NCBI GenBank assembly: GCA_018241125.1
Contig: JAFEEL010000003.1
Span: 57,972-121,971, forward strand
DNA length: 64,000 nt
Reading direction: 5' to 3'
Source: Pseudomonadota bacterium
Lineage (GTDB): Bacteria > Pseudomonadota > Gammaproteobacteria > Xanthomonadales > Xanthomonadaceae
Part shown: piece by piece, positions 25,830-34,453 of the stretch
Numbering within the stretch: the first letter of the stretch is position 1
Layout: every line of letters starts with the position of its first letter
Notes under the pieces: generated by a model
Told to the model about the DNA's origin: nothing
Database searches by the model: none
The model's input: only the letters and a program-made list of their open reading frames with translations
Made by a program: the position numbers and the translations under genes

Positions 25830-26351
25830 GTGCAGAGCAACCACGACATCGTCTTCCTCAAGCATTTCTCGATGGTGATCGGCGCACTGGTGTGCGTGGC
25901 GATCGGCCTGATCTTGTTCGCCAACTACCTCTACGGCACCGCGCCACACGACAGTGACCCGGCCAAACAGGCGCAGGTCGAAGCGCGCATCGCGCCGGTG
26001 GGCGCGGTGTACGCCGGTTCGACCGGCAAGGCGGCGATGGCTGCGGCGGCCGATGCGGCCAAGGCCGCCGCCGGCGCGCAGGTGGCCTACGGCGGCACGC
26101 TGGATGGCTCGGTGATCTTCGGGCAGCTGTGCACCGGCTGCCACAGCAGCGGCGCCAACGGCGCGCCCAAGCTCGAAAAAGCGGCGTGGGCCGCGCGCTT
26201 GCCGCAGGGCGAAGCGACCTTGATCAAGCATGCCATCGACGGCTACACCGGCCCGGACGGCAACCACATGCCGGCCAAGGGCGGCAATCCGGCGCTGTCC
26301 GACGCCCAGGTCGAGGCGACGGTGAAGTGGATGGTCGGGCAGATCAAGTAA
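25830..26351 (+). CDS. Membrane-anchored cytochrome c5-like protein
   Basis: A 173-residue c-type cytochrome. An uncleaved-looking membrane helix (about 14-34, MVIGALVCVAIGLILFANYL) anchors it. An alanine-rich linker of about 50 residues leads to a small heme domain with Cys101-Thr-Gly-Cys104-His105 and the likely axial Met147 in GNHMPAKGG. It should face the periplasm and carry electrons near terminal oxidases. The start is a GTG at 25830 with AAGGA eight bases before it. An upstream ATG frame is open but reads proline- and arginine-rich sequence. It stands alone between the HAD set and a hydrolase. Confidence 0.9.
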   Translation: MQSNHDIVFLKHFSMVIGALVCVAIGLILFANYLYGTAPHDSDPAKQAQVEARIAPVGAVYAGSTGKAAMAAAADAAKAAAGAQVAYGGTLDGSVIFGQLCTGCHSSGANGAPKLEKAAWAARLPQGEATLIKHAIDGYTGPDGNHMPAKGGNPALSDAQVEATVKWMVGQIK

Positions 26352-26427
26352 ATCCCGGGCCGGGCCGCCACGGCGCGGCTCGCGCCTGAATGCGCGATAG
26401 CGCGCACCCTCGGGGGAACACCCAGCC

Positions 26428-27102
26428 ATGTCGCCAGCCGCGACACCCTTCCCGCAAGCCACCGGCAGCCTGCTCTTGTCAGGCCCGGCCGGCGCATTGG
26501 AGGTGTGCGTGGATTTCCCCGACCCGGCCGAAGCGCGTGCCGGCGTGGTGGTGTTCTGCCACCCGCATCCGCTCGAGGGCGGCAGCATGCACAACAAGGT
26601 GGTCACCATGTCCTGCCGCGCGCTGCGCGAGCTGGGGCTGGTCACCGTGCGCTTCAACTTCCGCGGCGTCGGGCTGTCGCAAGGCAGCTACGACAATGGT
26701 CGCGGTGAGGCGCTGGATTTGCTCGCGGTGGCGCAATGGGCGCAGGCGGCGCGTTCGAAAGGCAAGCTGTGGCTGGGCGGGTTTTCGTTCGGGGCGTGGA
26801 TTTCGTTGCTGGGCTCGCGCGACTTGGCGGCCGCGCAGGTGATCTCGATCGCCCCACCGGCCGGGCGCTGGGATTTTTCCGCGGTGCATGCGCCGACCTG
26901 CCCGTGGCTGGTGGTGCAGGGCGATGCCGACGAGATCGTCTCGCCGCGGGCGGTGTACGACTGGCTGGGTACGCTCGACCGCCATCCGACGCTGGTGAAG
27001 ATGCCCGACACCGGCCACTTCTTCCATCAGCGCCTGATGGACCTGCGCGGGGCAATCAAGAACGGGGTGCGCCAGAACCTGCCGCCGCTGCTGCATGACT
27101 GA
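26428..27102 (+). CDS. Alpha/beta hydrolase (COG2945-like)
   Basis: A 224-residue compact alpha/beta hydrolase. VVVFCHPHPLEGGSMHNKVV near residue 45 is diagnostic of the COG2945 group. FNFRGVGLSQGSYDNGRGE follows, and the nucleophile Ser120 lies in GGFSFGA. The acid is in GDADEIVSP and the histidine in PDTGHFFHQ. It is cytoplasmic, with unknown substrate. Its 3' end overlaps zapE by 8 bp (ATG within the last codons), so the two are co-translated; this pairing recurs in Xanthomonadales to my knowledge. Confidence 0.88.
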   Translation: MSPAATPFPQATGSLLLSGPAGALEVCVDFPDPAEARAGVVVFCHPHPLEGGSMHNKVVTMSCRALRELGLVTVRFNFRGVGLSQGSYDNGRGEALDLLAVAQWAQAARSKGKLWLGGFSFGAWISLLGSRDLAAAQVISIAPPAGRWDFSAVHAPTCPWLVVQGDADEIVSPRAVYDWLGTLDRHPTLVKMPDTGHFFHQRLMDLRGAIKNGVRQNLPPLLHD

Positions 27103-28207
27103 GGGCGGCATCGACTCGCGCCCGTCGGCGCAGTACGCGCAAGGAGTCGCCACTGGCGCCTGGGTTGCCGATCCAGCGCAGCAAGCGGCGCTGGCCGAAC
27201 TGGATCGCATTCACGACCGACTGCTCGCCGCGCAGGTCGTGCGCTCCGGCGCGCTCGGTCGCCTGCTTGCACGCCTGCACCGGTCGCCGCCGGTGCGCGG
27301 CTTGTACCTGTGGGGTGCGGTCGGCCGCGGCAAGACCTTCCTGACCGAGTTGCTGTTCGAGCACATCCGGCTGACTGCCAAGCGCCGCCTGCATTTCCAC
27401 CGCTTCATGGCGCAGGTGCAAGCGCGCTTGCGCGACCTGCACGGGGTACGCGATCCGCTGCGCGTGGTCGCCGCCGATCTGGCCAGACAGGCGCGCCTGC
27501 TGGTGCTCGACGAGTGCATCGTCACCGACATCGGCGACGCCATGTTGCTCGGTCACCTGCTCGAATGCCTGTTCGATCAGGGCGTCACCCTCGTGGTCAC
27601 CTCCAACATCGCGCCGTCGGATCTGTACAAGGACGGCTTGCAGCGCTCGCAGTTCCTGCCCGCGATTGCCGCAATCGAACGGCATTGCGCGGTGCTGCAA
27701 CTGGACGGCGCGCAGGACTACCGCCTGACCCACCTGCGCAACACCACGACGTGGATCGTGCCGGCCGACGAGGAAGCCGAAGCGCGCCTGCAGGGCAGTT
27801 TCGAGACGCTGGCCACCGGATTGCCGCGCCTGCCCGAGACCCTGCACGTCAACGATCGCCCGATCGCCGTGCGCGCCCACGCCGACGGCATCGTGTGGTT
27901 CGACTTCGACCAGCTTTGCCTCGGCCCACGTGCGGTCGCCGACTACATCGAGATCGCCAAGGACTTCCACACCGTGCTGCTGTCGGGCGTGCCGGTGTTC
28001 GCGCGCGCCGACGAGGACGCCGCCAAGCGCTTCGTGCTGTTGATCGACGAACTCTACGACCGTCACGTCAACCTGATCGCTTCGGCCGCCGCCGCGCCGG
28101 CCGACCTGTACCACGGCCACCGCCACGGCGCCGAGTTCGCGCGCACGCAAAGCCGCTTGCTCGACATGCAGTCCGGCGATTACCTTGCGCTGGAACATCG
28201 ACCGTAA
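27095..28207 (+). CDS. zapE: Cell division ATPase ZapE (AFG1 family)
   Basis: A 370-residue AFG1-like AAA-type ATPase. Walker A GAVGRGKT is at 74-81 after RGLYLWG, Walker B is [16 protein letters not shown] and a sensor segment is [18 protein letters not shown]. ZapE interacts with FtsZ at the division ring in Escherichia coli. The usual DEF(F/Q)V Walker B variant is DECIV here, a mild substitution that keeps the Asp-Glu pair. ATG 27095 overlaps the hydrolase gene by 8 bp. queF follows 7 bp after the stop. Confidence 0.94.
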   Translation: MTEGGIDSRPSAQYAQGVATGAWVADPAQQAALAELDRIHDRLLAAQVVRSGALGRLLARLHRSPPVRGLYLWGAVGRGKTFLTELLFEHIRLTAKRRLHFHRFMAQVQARLRDLHGVRDPLRVVAADLARQARLLVLDECIVTDIGDAMLLGHLLECLFDQGVTLVVTSNIAPSDLYKDGLQRSQFLPAIAAIERHCAVLQLDGAQDYRLTHLRNTTTWIVPADEEAEARLQGSFETLATGLPRLPETLHVNDRPIAVRAHADGIVWFDFDQLCLGPRAVADYIEIAKDFHTVLLSGVPVFARADEDAAKRFVLLIDELYDRHVNLIASAAAAPADLYHGHRHGAEFARTQSRLLDMQSGDYLALEHRP

Positions 28208-28214
28208 AGTCGAC

Positions 28215-29024
28215 ATGACTTCCCTCGACGAATCACCGCTCGGCAAGACCGTCGTCGCTCCCGTCGGCTGCGATCCATCGATCCTGTACGCCATCGCCCG
28301 CGACGCCTCCGGGCCGCGCCCGGACGCGCCGTTCGTCGGTGAAGACATCTGGAACGCATGGGAACTGACGTGGCTGGGCACGCACGGCAACCCGTGCGTG
28401 GCCACCGCGCAACTGCGGGTGCCGGCCGACTCGCCGCAGCTGATCGAATCCAAGAGTCTCAAGCTCTACTTGCAAGGCTACGGGCAAGAGCGCTTTGCCG
28501 ACGCCGAGGCGGTACGCACGCGCATCGCTCGCGACCTCAGCGCCACCGCCGGCGCGGACGTCGCGGTGACACTGTTCGCGCTGGCCGATGCGCCAATGTG
28601 CGCGACGCTGCACGGCGACCTGATCGACCACTTGCCGGTCGCCATCGATCACTACGGGCCGCCGCAGCCGGATGTGCTGAGTGCCGACGCGCGGGTGCCG
28701 GTTGGCGAAGTACTGCGCAGCGACCTGTTCAAATCCAACTGCCCGGTCACCGGCCAACCGGATTTCGCCAGCGTGCAGATCGCCTATCGCGGGCCGCGCA
28801 TCGAGCGCGCCGGATTGCTGCGCTATCTCGTATCGTTCCGCGAGCACCGCGAGTTTCATGAGGCCTGCGTGGAGCGCATCTTCGCCGACGTGCTGCGCCG
28901 CTGCGCGCCGACACAGTTATCCGTGTACGCCCGCTACACCCGCCGCGGCGGGCTGGACATCAACCCGTTCCGCGCCACCCCGGGCACGCCGATGCCGGAA
29001 AACACCCGCGTCGTGCGGCAGTAG
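28215..29024 (+). CDS. queF: NADPH-dependent 7-cyano-7-deazaguanine reductase (bimodular QueF)
   Basis: A 269-residue long-form (YqcD-like, bimodular) QueF. It reduces preQ0 to preQ1 in queuosine synthesis. The catalytic Cys176 and Asp183 lie in [12 protein letters not shown], spaced as in E. coli QueF. The first module carries [10 protein letters not shown] and the second holds [13 protein letters not shown] and [18 protein letters not shown] 28215 lies 7 bp after zapE. No preQ1 riboswitch fits in that gap, and none is seen elsewhere upstream. Confidence 0.96.
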   Translation: MTSLDESPLGKTVVAPVGCDPSILYAIARDASGPRPDAPFVGEDIWNAWELTWLGTHGNPCVATAQLRVPADSPQLIESKSLKLYLQGYGQERFADAEAVRTRIARDLSATAGADVAVTLFALADAPMCATLHGDLIDHLPVAIDHYGPPQPDVLSADARVPVGEVLRSDLFKSNCPVTGQPDFASVQIAYRGPRIERAGLLRYLVSFREHREFHEACVERIFADVLRRCAPTQLSVYARYTRRGGLDINPFRATPGTPMPENTRVVRQ

Positions 29025-29087
29025 TCATCTGCTTGCATCCTCAAGCATCGGGCCTGCAAGGCCCTCCCACAAGAGCAAGCAGCTCGT

Positions 29088-29190
29088 GGGAGCGGCTTGT
29101 GGGAGCGGCTTTGTGGGAGCTGCTTTGTGGGAGCGGCTTTGTGGGAGCGGCTTCTAGCCGCGATCGCATTCCCGAGCATCGGGCCTGTCG
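29088..29190. repeat. Tandem GTGGGAGCGGCTTT repeat with REP-like hairpin
   Basis: Five head-to-tail copies of a 13-14 bp unit GTGGGAGCGGCTTT, with small variants, run from 29091 to about 29155. They end in GGAGCGGCTTCTAGCCGCGAT, which can fold. The flanking 29040-29060 and 29175-29190 share GAGCATCGGGCCTG. This is the widespread GTGGGAGCGGCTT...AGCCGCGA type found in Pseudomonas and Xanthomonas relatives. It fills most of the 282-bp gap between queF and tpx. TACACT at 29225-29230 could be the tpx -10. Confidence 0.8.
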
Positions 29191-29306
29191 GCCATGCCCG
29201 CTCGTTCGACCCTGACCAAAGCACTACACTAGGCGGGCCTGCTGGCGTTCGTCGCGCAGCCAGCTCCAGTCCACCCCAGCTCCAGTCCATCCTGAGGAGA
29301 CACTGC

Positions 29307-29807
29307 ATGTCCAGCACCCATTTCAAAGGTCACCCCGTCCACGTCGATGGCCACTTTCCGCAAGTCGGCGCGCAAGCGCCGGCATTCACGCTGATTGCCG
29401 GTGACCTGTCGGAAAAATCGCTCGCCGACTTCGCCGGCAAGCGCAAGGTGCTCAACATCTTCCCGAGCGTCGATACCGGCGTGTGCGCGGCATCCGTACG
29501 GCATTTCAATCAGGATGCCGCCGGCCTCACCAACGCGGTGGTGCTGTGCATCTCGGCCGACCTGCCGTTCGCGCAGGGGCGTTTTTGCGGCGCAGAAGGC
29601 ATCAAGAACGTGGTGATGCTGTCGATGATGCGCGGCCGGCAGTTCCTGCACGATTACGGCGTGGCGATGACCGACGGCCCGTTGGCTGGGTTGGCCGCGC
29701 GCGCAGTGCTGGTGCTGGACGCCCACGACACCGTGGTACACGCACAGATGGTCGACGAGATCACCCACGAGCCCGACTACGCCGCCGCGCTCAAGGCGCT
29801 GGGCTGA
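29307..29807 (+). CDS. tpx: Thiol peroxidase
   Basis: A 166-residue atypical two-Cys peroxiredoxin. The peroxidatic Cys60 is in [14 protein letters not shown] and the resolving Cys94 in [11 protein letters not shown]; both match E. coli Tpx (61 and 95). [19 protein letters not shown] is the usual beta-sheet start. It reduces peroxides with thioredoxin in the periplasm or cytoplasm; no signal peptide is seen here. ATG 29307 follows GAGGAG by about 8 bases. It is a single gene, ending 118 bp before icd. Confidence 0.96.
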   Translation: MSSTHFKGHPVHVDGHFPQVGAQAPAFTLIAGDLSEKSLADFAGKRKVLNIFPSVDTGVCAASVRHFNQDAAGLTNAVVLCISADLPFAQGRFCGAEGIKNVVMLSMMRGRQFLHDYGVAMTDGPLAGLAARAVLVLDAHDTVVHAQMVDEITHEPDYAAALKALG

Positions 29808-29925
29808 ACATCCACGCCGGATCGATCCGCGGCCGACCCGCCGTCCACAGCTTCCCCACCGTCGCGCAAACCGCGACAATGCGCGCTTGTGCCGTGCCCA
29901 TCGCGCGGCTTCCCCCGGAGCCTCC

Positions 29926-31254
29926 ATGACCGCATTCGTACCCGTACCGCCTGCCGGCGGGCAGCGCATCCACAAAAACCCGCACGGTCTGGTCGTGCCC
30001 GACAAGCCGATCATTCCCTTCATCGAGGGCGACGGCACCGGCCCGGACATCTGGCGGGCTTCCGTCAGGGTGCTCGACGCAGCCGTGGCCAAGGCTTACG
30101 GCGGTGCGCGCAAGTTGATGTGGATGGAAGTGCTGGCCGGCGAGAAGGCATTCGAGACCACCGGCAACTGGCTGCCGGACGAAACGGTCAATGCCTGTCG
30201 CGATTACCTGGTTTCGATCAAAGGGCCGCTGACCACCCCGGTCGGCGGCGGCATCCGCTCGCTCAACGTGGCGCTGCGGCAGCTGCTCGACCTGTACGTG
30301 TGCCTGCGCCCGGTACGCTGGTTCCGCGGCGTGCCCTCGCCGGTGAAAGACCCCGGCAAGGTGGACATGACCATCTTCCGCGAGAACACCGAGGACATCT
30401 ACGCCGGCATCGAGTTCGAGGCCGGCAGCGAGGACGCGCGCAAGGTGCTCGACTTTTTGCAGAAGGAATTCCCGAAATCCTTCGACAAGATCCGCTTCGG
30501 CACGCAGGCGAAAAACGACGCGTGGAACGCCGCGCTGGAAGGCATCGGCATGCCCCACCGCGTGAGCCCTGTGCAGGTGGGCGTGGGCATCAAGCCGGTG
30601 TCGTACTTGGGCACCGAGCGCCTCGTGCACAGCGCGATCGAGTACGCCATCCGCGAACAGCGCAAGTCGGTCACGCTGGTGCACAAGGGCAACATCATGA
30701 AGTATTCCGAGGGCGCGTTCCGCGACTTCGGCTACAAGGTCGCGCGCGAGTTCTTCGGTGCAGTCGAACTCGACGGCGGGCCGTGGCACGTCATCCCGGC
30801 AGGCAAGCCGGGCGCGGGCATCGTCATCAAGGACGCCATCGCCGACGCCTTCCTGCAACAGATCCTGCTGCGCCCAGCCGAATATCAAGTCGTGGCCACG
30901 CTCAACCTCAACGGCGATTACCTGTCCGATGCGCTGGCCGCGCAGGTCGGCGGCATCGGCATCGCCCCGGGCGCGAACATCAACTACGTCACCGGGCATG
31001 CGGTGTTCGAAGCCACCCACGGCACCGCGCCCAAGTACGCGGGCTTGGACAAGGTCAATCCCGGCTCGCTGATCCTCTCGGGTGAAATGATGCTGCGTTA
31101 CATGGGCTGGACGGAAGCGGCCGACGCCATCATCCGCGCGATGGACAAGGCGATCGGCGCCAAGCAGGTGACCTACGACTTCGCGCGGTTGATGGACGGG
31201 GCGACCGAGATCAAGTGCAGCCAGTTCGGCGATGCGCTGATCGCGGCGATGTAA
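29926..31254 (+). CDS. icd: NADP-dependent isocitrate dehydrogenase
   Basis: A 442-residue dimeric-type enzyme of the TCA cycle. The substrate loop [13 protein letters not shown] holds Ser112, equivalent to the serine that AceK phosphorylates in E. coli. [48 protein letters not shown] and [12 protein letters not shown] complete the active site. It is about 25 residues longer than E. coli Icd. ATG 29926 follows CGGAG. After the stop the region holds C-rich hairpin repeats that may serve as terminator. No glyoxylate-shunt genes are nearby. Confidence 0.95.
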   Translation: MTAFVPVPPAGGQRIHKNPHGLVVPDKPIIPFIEGDGTGPDIWRASVRVLDAAVAKAYGGARKLMWMEVLAGEKAFETTGNWLPDETVNACRDYLVSIKGPLTTPVGGGIRSLNVALRQLLDLYVCLRPVRWFRGVPSPVKDPGKVDMTIFRENTEDIYAGIEFEAGSEDARKVLDFLQKEFPKSFDKIRFGTQAKNDAWNAALEGIGMPHRVSPVQVGVGIKPVSYLGTERLVHSAIEYAIREQRKSVTLVHKGNIMKYSEGAFRDFGYKVAREFFGAVELDGGPWHVIPAGKPGAGIVIKDAIADAFLQQILLRPAEYQVVATLNLNGDYLSDALAAQVGGIGIAPGANINYVTGHAVFEATHGTAPKYAGLDKVNPGSLILSGEMMLRYMGWTEAADAIIRAMDKAIGAKQVTYDFARLMDGATEIKCSQFGDALIAAM

Positions 31255-31320
31255 GAGCATTGCGATGTAACACCGTGGCGATTTAGCCGCGGCATGATGC
31301 GATCCTGGAGTTCGCGGTAA

Positions 31321-31432
31321 CCACCTCCTCCCCCGCTCGCGGGGGAGGATCGAGGTGGGGGCGTCCACCGTGGCGACTACATACGTGCTACTGCCCCCCA
31401 TCCCAACCTTCCCCCGCACGCGGGGGAAGGGG
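31321..31432. repeat. Pair of C-rich hairpins after icd
   Basis: Two hairpins lie between convergent icd and the small 48-residue gene. CCTCCCCCGC 31327-31336 pairs with GCGGGGGAGG 31339-31348, and CCTTCCCCCGC 31407-31417 with GCGGGGGAAGG 31420-31430. They belong to the family seen at 11512 and 62277. They could terminate both genes, though no U-tract is present. Confidence 0.7.
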
Positions 31433-31478
31433 CTGCATTCACGATATACGCCGCTACTCGCAATGCAGGGAACACCGC

Positions 31479-31625
31479 CTACTTGTTGATGATGATCGGC
31501 GCAGGTTTGGACTGGGTCTTCGCACCGCCGGGGCGGCCCATCTCATCCACCTCGGGCATTCCTTCGGCCTGCTCTTCGCGATCTTCGGGTGCTTGCTCGT
31601 TTTCGTCTTCGTCGGGCGTGTACAT
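31479..31625 (-). CDS. Small acidic protein with IIINK tail
   Basis: A 48-residue protein. The first 30 residues are very acidic (YTPDEDENEQAPEDREEQ), and the tail GGAKTQSKPAPIIINK is basic and ends in Ile-Ile-Ile-Asn-Lys. The next gene upstream ends in exactly the same five residues. ATG 31625 has CAGGAG nine bases before it, which supports real translation. It has no signal peptide, membrane helix or recognised domain. It is the third gene of a unit with the TIR-TPR protein, after a 111-bp gap. I do not recognise a family; it could be a small effector, regulator or peptide precursor. Confidence 0.6.
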   Translation of the reverse strand: MYTPDEDENEQAPEDREEQAEGMPEVDEMGRPGGAKTQSKPAPIIINK

Positions 31626-31736
31626 GGCGTGCTCCTGATGGAGGATCTGCGCGCTGGATGTCAGTGACCGCACCGGAGAGTCCCGTCACGGAAGGACGGC
31701 CCGCGCGCGCGGCCGCCTGATTACATTCGGTCGATA

Positions 31737-32174
31737 TCACTTGTTGATGATGATCCCGCCGCCCGGTCCGCCCTGTTGTGCGATGGTGACGGCCGACGAC
31801 GTGGTGTACGTCTTGCCCTTGTATACGGCAGCCAGAACGTATGATCGGGTCATGACCATGGCGTGGTAATCCGTGACATGCACTTCATGAACCTTGGAGT
31901 CGACCGATGGCTTGCCGAATTCTCCCGACGTGGGCAACGGCGCCGAAAACGCGAACGCGCTGGTGCCGGCAGGAAGGCCGTCGAAGGTGGCGCCTGAGAG
32001 ACTATTGGGATCGAAATAAAAGATAATCGTCAACGGCATCGCGACGCAGATGTCCGGGATGGACAGCGTGTCATTTACCCGCGATACCGGTATCCGCAAT
32101 TCCGGCAGCGGCGGCGTCTTGCTCTTGTTGGCGGCAGGCTTCTTCGCGGCGGATCCTTTCTTCGCAGTGCTCAT
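31737..32174 (-). CDS. Unknown 145-residue protein with Lys/Ala-rich start and IIINK tail
   Basis: A protein of two parts. Residues 1-22 (MSTAKKGSAAKKPAANKSK) are histone-H1-like. The rest appears to be a beta-rich domain with DTLSIPDICVAMPLTIIFYF, VHEVHVTDYHAMVMTRSYVLAAVYKGKTY and a glycine-rich end GGPGGGIIINK. The final IIINK equals that of the 48-residue protein downstream. A GGAGA site precedes ATG 32174. It lies 65 bp after the TIR-TPR gene on the same strand. No catalytic motif is visible and I do not recognise the family. The basic N-terminus may bind nucleic acid; this is speculation. Confidence 0.62.
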   Translation of the reverse strand: MSTAKKGSAAKKPAANKSKTPPLPELRIPVSRVNDTLSIPDICVAMPLTIIFYFDPNSLSGATFDGLPAGTSAFAFSAPLPTSGEFGKPSVDSKVHEVHVTDYHAMVMTRSYVLAAVYKGKTYTTSSAVTIAQQGGPGGGIIINK

Positions 32175-32239
32175 CGGGCGTCTCCAGTCCCCAAGTGCGT
32201 CAGATAGTGCGCCATGACGGCGTGTCGCCGTGCTGACGG

Positions 32240-34351
32240 TCACGGGCGATGGATGGCGTCGCTGGGCGCGGCGAGAGTCGTCTTGTCGGTCGCTTGCGGC
32301 GCTTTACGCAAACCCTGCAACGCTTCGTCGCGCAACGCCAGCAGGCGCGGATCGCGCTGGCCGCTGGTCTGCGCCTGCACGGTCGTGAGCACCTGCTGGC
32401 GCAAGTGCATCGATTCGGCCTCGTCGTCGCTGCTGGCCGCCAGCGCCAACCGCGCCGCAAGTGCGGCCAGCACGATGGCGCGATCCTGCGATTTGGCCGC
32501 CAGCATCGGATCGAGCACGGCCAGCGCCGCGTGCGCGCCGGCGCGCGCTGCCGCATTGTCGCCGGCGGCATGATCTTGTACGGATTTTTCCACCAGTGCC
32601 TCGGCGCGCTCGAGTTGCCAGTCCGCGCGAGCGGGATCCTGATGCACCAGATCGTCGAACACCGCCAGCGACCGCGCCACCAGCTTTCCGGCTTCCGCCG
32701 TCTGCCCGCGCTGGCGCAACAGGCCCGCGAGCTGGGCGGCGTATAGCGCCGCGTCCTCGGCGAAGCCCATGTGCGTCTTGTCCAGCGCGTGCAGGCGTTC
32801 GGCCCCCGCCTGCGCGATGCGCAAGTGTGCAATGCCGCCGTCGAGATCACCGGCCAGCGCGAGCGCTCGTCCCAGCGCCGCTTGCGACAACAGGGGAGCT
32901 TCCATCTCCGCCACGTTGCGCGAGGCGCGATGCGCGATCGCGGTCTGGATCGCCAGGTCGGCACGGTATTCGGCCACTGCGGTGGGCAGTTCGCCGTCGA
33001 GTACGGCCATCTTGGCGAGGTTGTTGTGCGCCAAGCCCAACAACGAGTTCCATTGTTCGTTGGTGGCATCGATGGCCACCAGCGCCGTGCTCAGGTCGAG
33101 CAGGTGCCTGTACTGCGCGCGCGCCGCGTTGGTGCGTCCGCGAGCCTCCAGTATGTGCGCCGTGTTGTTGACAACGCCGGCTAGCTGGTAGAGCAGGGTG
33201 GGATCGCGTGGTGCGAGCGGGCGGGCGCGGTCGAGGATGGCTTGCACATCCTCGAAGCCGTGCTGCGCTCCAGCTAGGTCACCCTGGTACCAACGCATCA
33301 TGCCGACAAACATCAAATCGCTGGCGTACGCGAGTTGACGCGCCAGGTTGCGCGGTTGCGCCGCCGCCAGCCGCTGCGTGAGCGCGACCGCGGCCTGGTA
33401 GGACTCCAGCGCCTGCGGCAGGTGGCCTTGATTCTGACGCACGTCGCCGATCAAGACGTAGGCCTTGGCGCGCTGCTCCAGAGTCTGGTCGGTGACGTCG
33501 GCGACCGGCAACGACTGGAAGTAGGCCATTGCATGGTCATCCACCGCTTCCAGAATATCCTGCCGCGACACCTCGCGCAGCTTGTCGTTGAGATCGCCGA
33601 GCATGAAGCCCACCAGCGCCTCGGCCTGTTTCTGCCGGCGCTGCGCGTCGTTGCGCGCGATCACCGCCTGCACCGCGAGGAAGCTGGTCACCAGCATCGC
33701 CAGCACCGAAGCGGCGGTGATCGCCAGCATGCGCCGATTGCGCCGATGAACCTCGCGCCGGCGCAGCACGTCCAGTTCCACGCCCAGCAGCCCCGACAGC
33801 AGCTTGAGCCGCGCCAGCGGCCAGCCATCGCCGCCCGGGCGCAGATCGGCGGCGAGCGGTTCGGCCGGCCGCGTGCCGATCTGGCCGTCGGCATCCAGTT
33901 CGAAGCGCAGCGCCGGCGGGAAACACTCGTGGGTGGGGTCACCCGGCTCACCATCCACGATCAGGCAATAGATGCGGTGGGTGCGCCCGAGGCGCTTGAA
34001 CTCCAGCACTTCGTTGTTGACCCAATGCGAGCGCGCGGCCGCGCGCGAACACACCACGATCAGGGCATCGGAATCGATCAGCGCGGCACGGATGCTGGCG
34101 CCCAACTCATCGGCGCTGGCCAGATCCTCGCGATCCAGAAAGATCGGCGCAGCGCGCGTGGGCAAGGGGCCGAACGTGCCTTGGGTGCCACGCAGGCGCG
34201 AGGGCACGCGATAACTTTCGAGCTGGCGATGCAGCCGGGTGGCGATCGCCTTGTCGTGGTGGCCGTAGCTGATGAAGGCGCGATAGCGTCTGCGGCCCGA
34301 TTCGGCCGACGACTCCGCTGTTGCAACGTCAGGGCGAACCTGTACGTCCAT
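32240..34351 (-). CDS. Membrane-anchored TIR domain protein with C-terminal TPR repeats
   Basis: A 703-residue protein. Residues 22-160 form a TIR_2-type domain: YRAFISYGHHDKAIATRLHRQLE, PIFLDREDL, and SRAAARSHWVNNEVLEF, in which Glu114 matches the catalytic or structural Glu of bacterial TIRs. One membrane helix (208-230, AITAASVLAMLVTSFLAVQAV) follows. Residues 240-690 hold TPR-like helical pairs (YVLIGDVRQNQGHLPQALESYQAAVAL and others), by topology probably periplasmic. ATG 34351 is chosen over upstream in-frame starts because the sequence before it is low in protein character. It heads a unit with two small genes that share an IIINK tail. A signalling or defence role is possible; there is no ThsA, cyclase or NLR gene beside it. 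Confidence 0.82.
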   Translation of the reverse strand: MDVQVRPDVATAESSAESGRRRYRAFISYGHHDKAIATRLHRQLESYRVPSRLRGTQGTFGPLPTRAAPIFLDREDLASADELGASIRAALIDSDALIVVCSRAAARSHWVNNEVLEFKRLGRTHRIYCLIVDGEPGDPTHECFPPALRFELDADGQIGTRPAEPLAADLRPGGDGWPLARLKLLSGLLGVELDVLRRREVHRRNRRMLAITAASVLAMLVTSFLAVQAVIARNDAQRRQKQAEALVGFMLGDLNDKLREVSRQDILEAVDDHAMAYFQSLPVADVTDQTLEQRAKAYVLIGDVRQNQGHLPQALESYQAAVALTQRLAAAQPRNLARQLAYASDLMFVGMMRWYQGDLAGAQHGFEDVQAILDRARPLAPRDPTLLYQLAGVVNNTAHILEARGRTNAARAQYRHLLDLSTALVAIDATNEQWNSLLGLAHNNLAKMAVLDGELPTAVAEYRADLAIQTAIAHRASRNVAEMEAPLLSQAALGRALALAGDLDGGIAHLRIAQAGAERLHALDKTHMGFAEDAALYAAQLAGLLRQRGQTAEAGKLVARSLAVFDDLVHQDPARADWQLERAEALVEKSVQDHAAGDNAAARAGAHAALAVLDPMLAAKSQDRAIVLAALAARLALAASSDDEAESMHLRQQVLTTVQAQTSGQRDPRLLALRDEALQGLRKAPQATDKTTLAAPSDAIHRP

Positions 34352-34453
34352 CGCGTCCCCGTTCCGCGACTCGATGCGGGAGCCTTCAACTCTACTCCAA
34401 AACCTTCGCGGTTGCGTGCTGCCGCAGCCACACGGCAACCCGGGCCGCGGCGG

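Noticed and set aside
28208-28214. preQ1 riboswitch before queF
   Set aside because: Only 7 bp separate zapE from queF, which is too short for the aptamer.
31479-34351. Thoeris or CBASS defence system
   Set aside because: The TIR protein has no ThsA, SLOG, cyclase or NLR partner. Its membrane helix and TPR plan do not match those systems.
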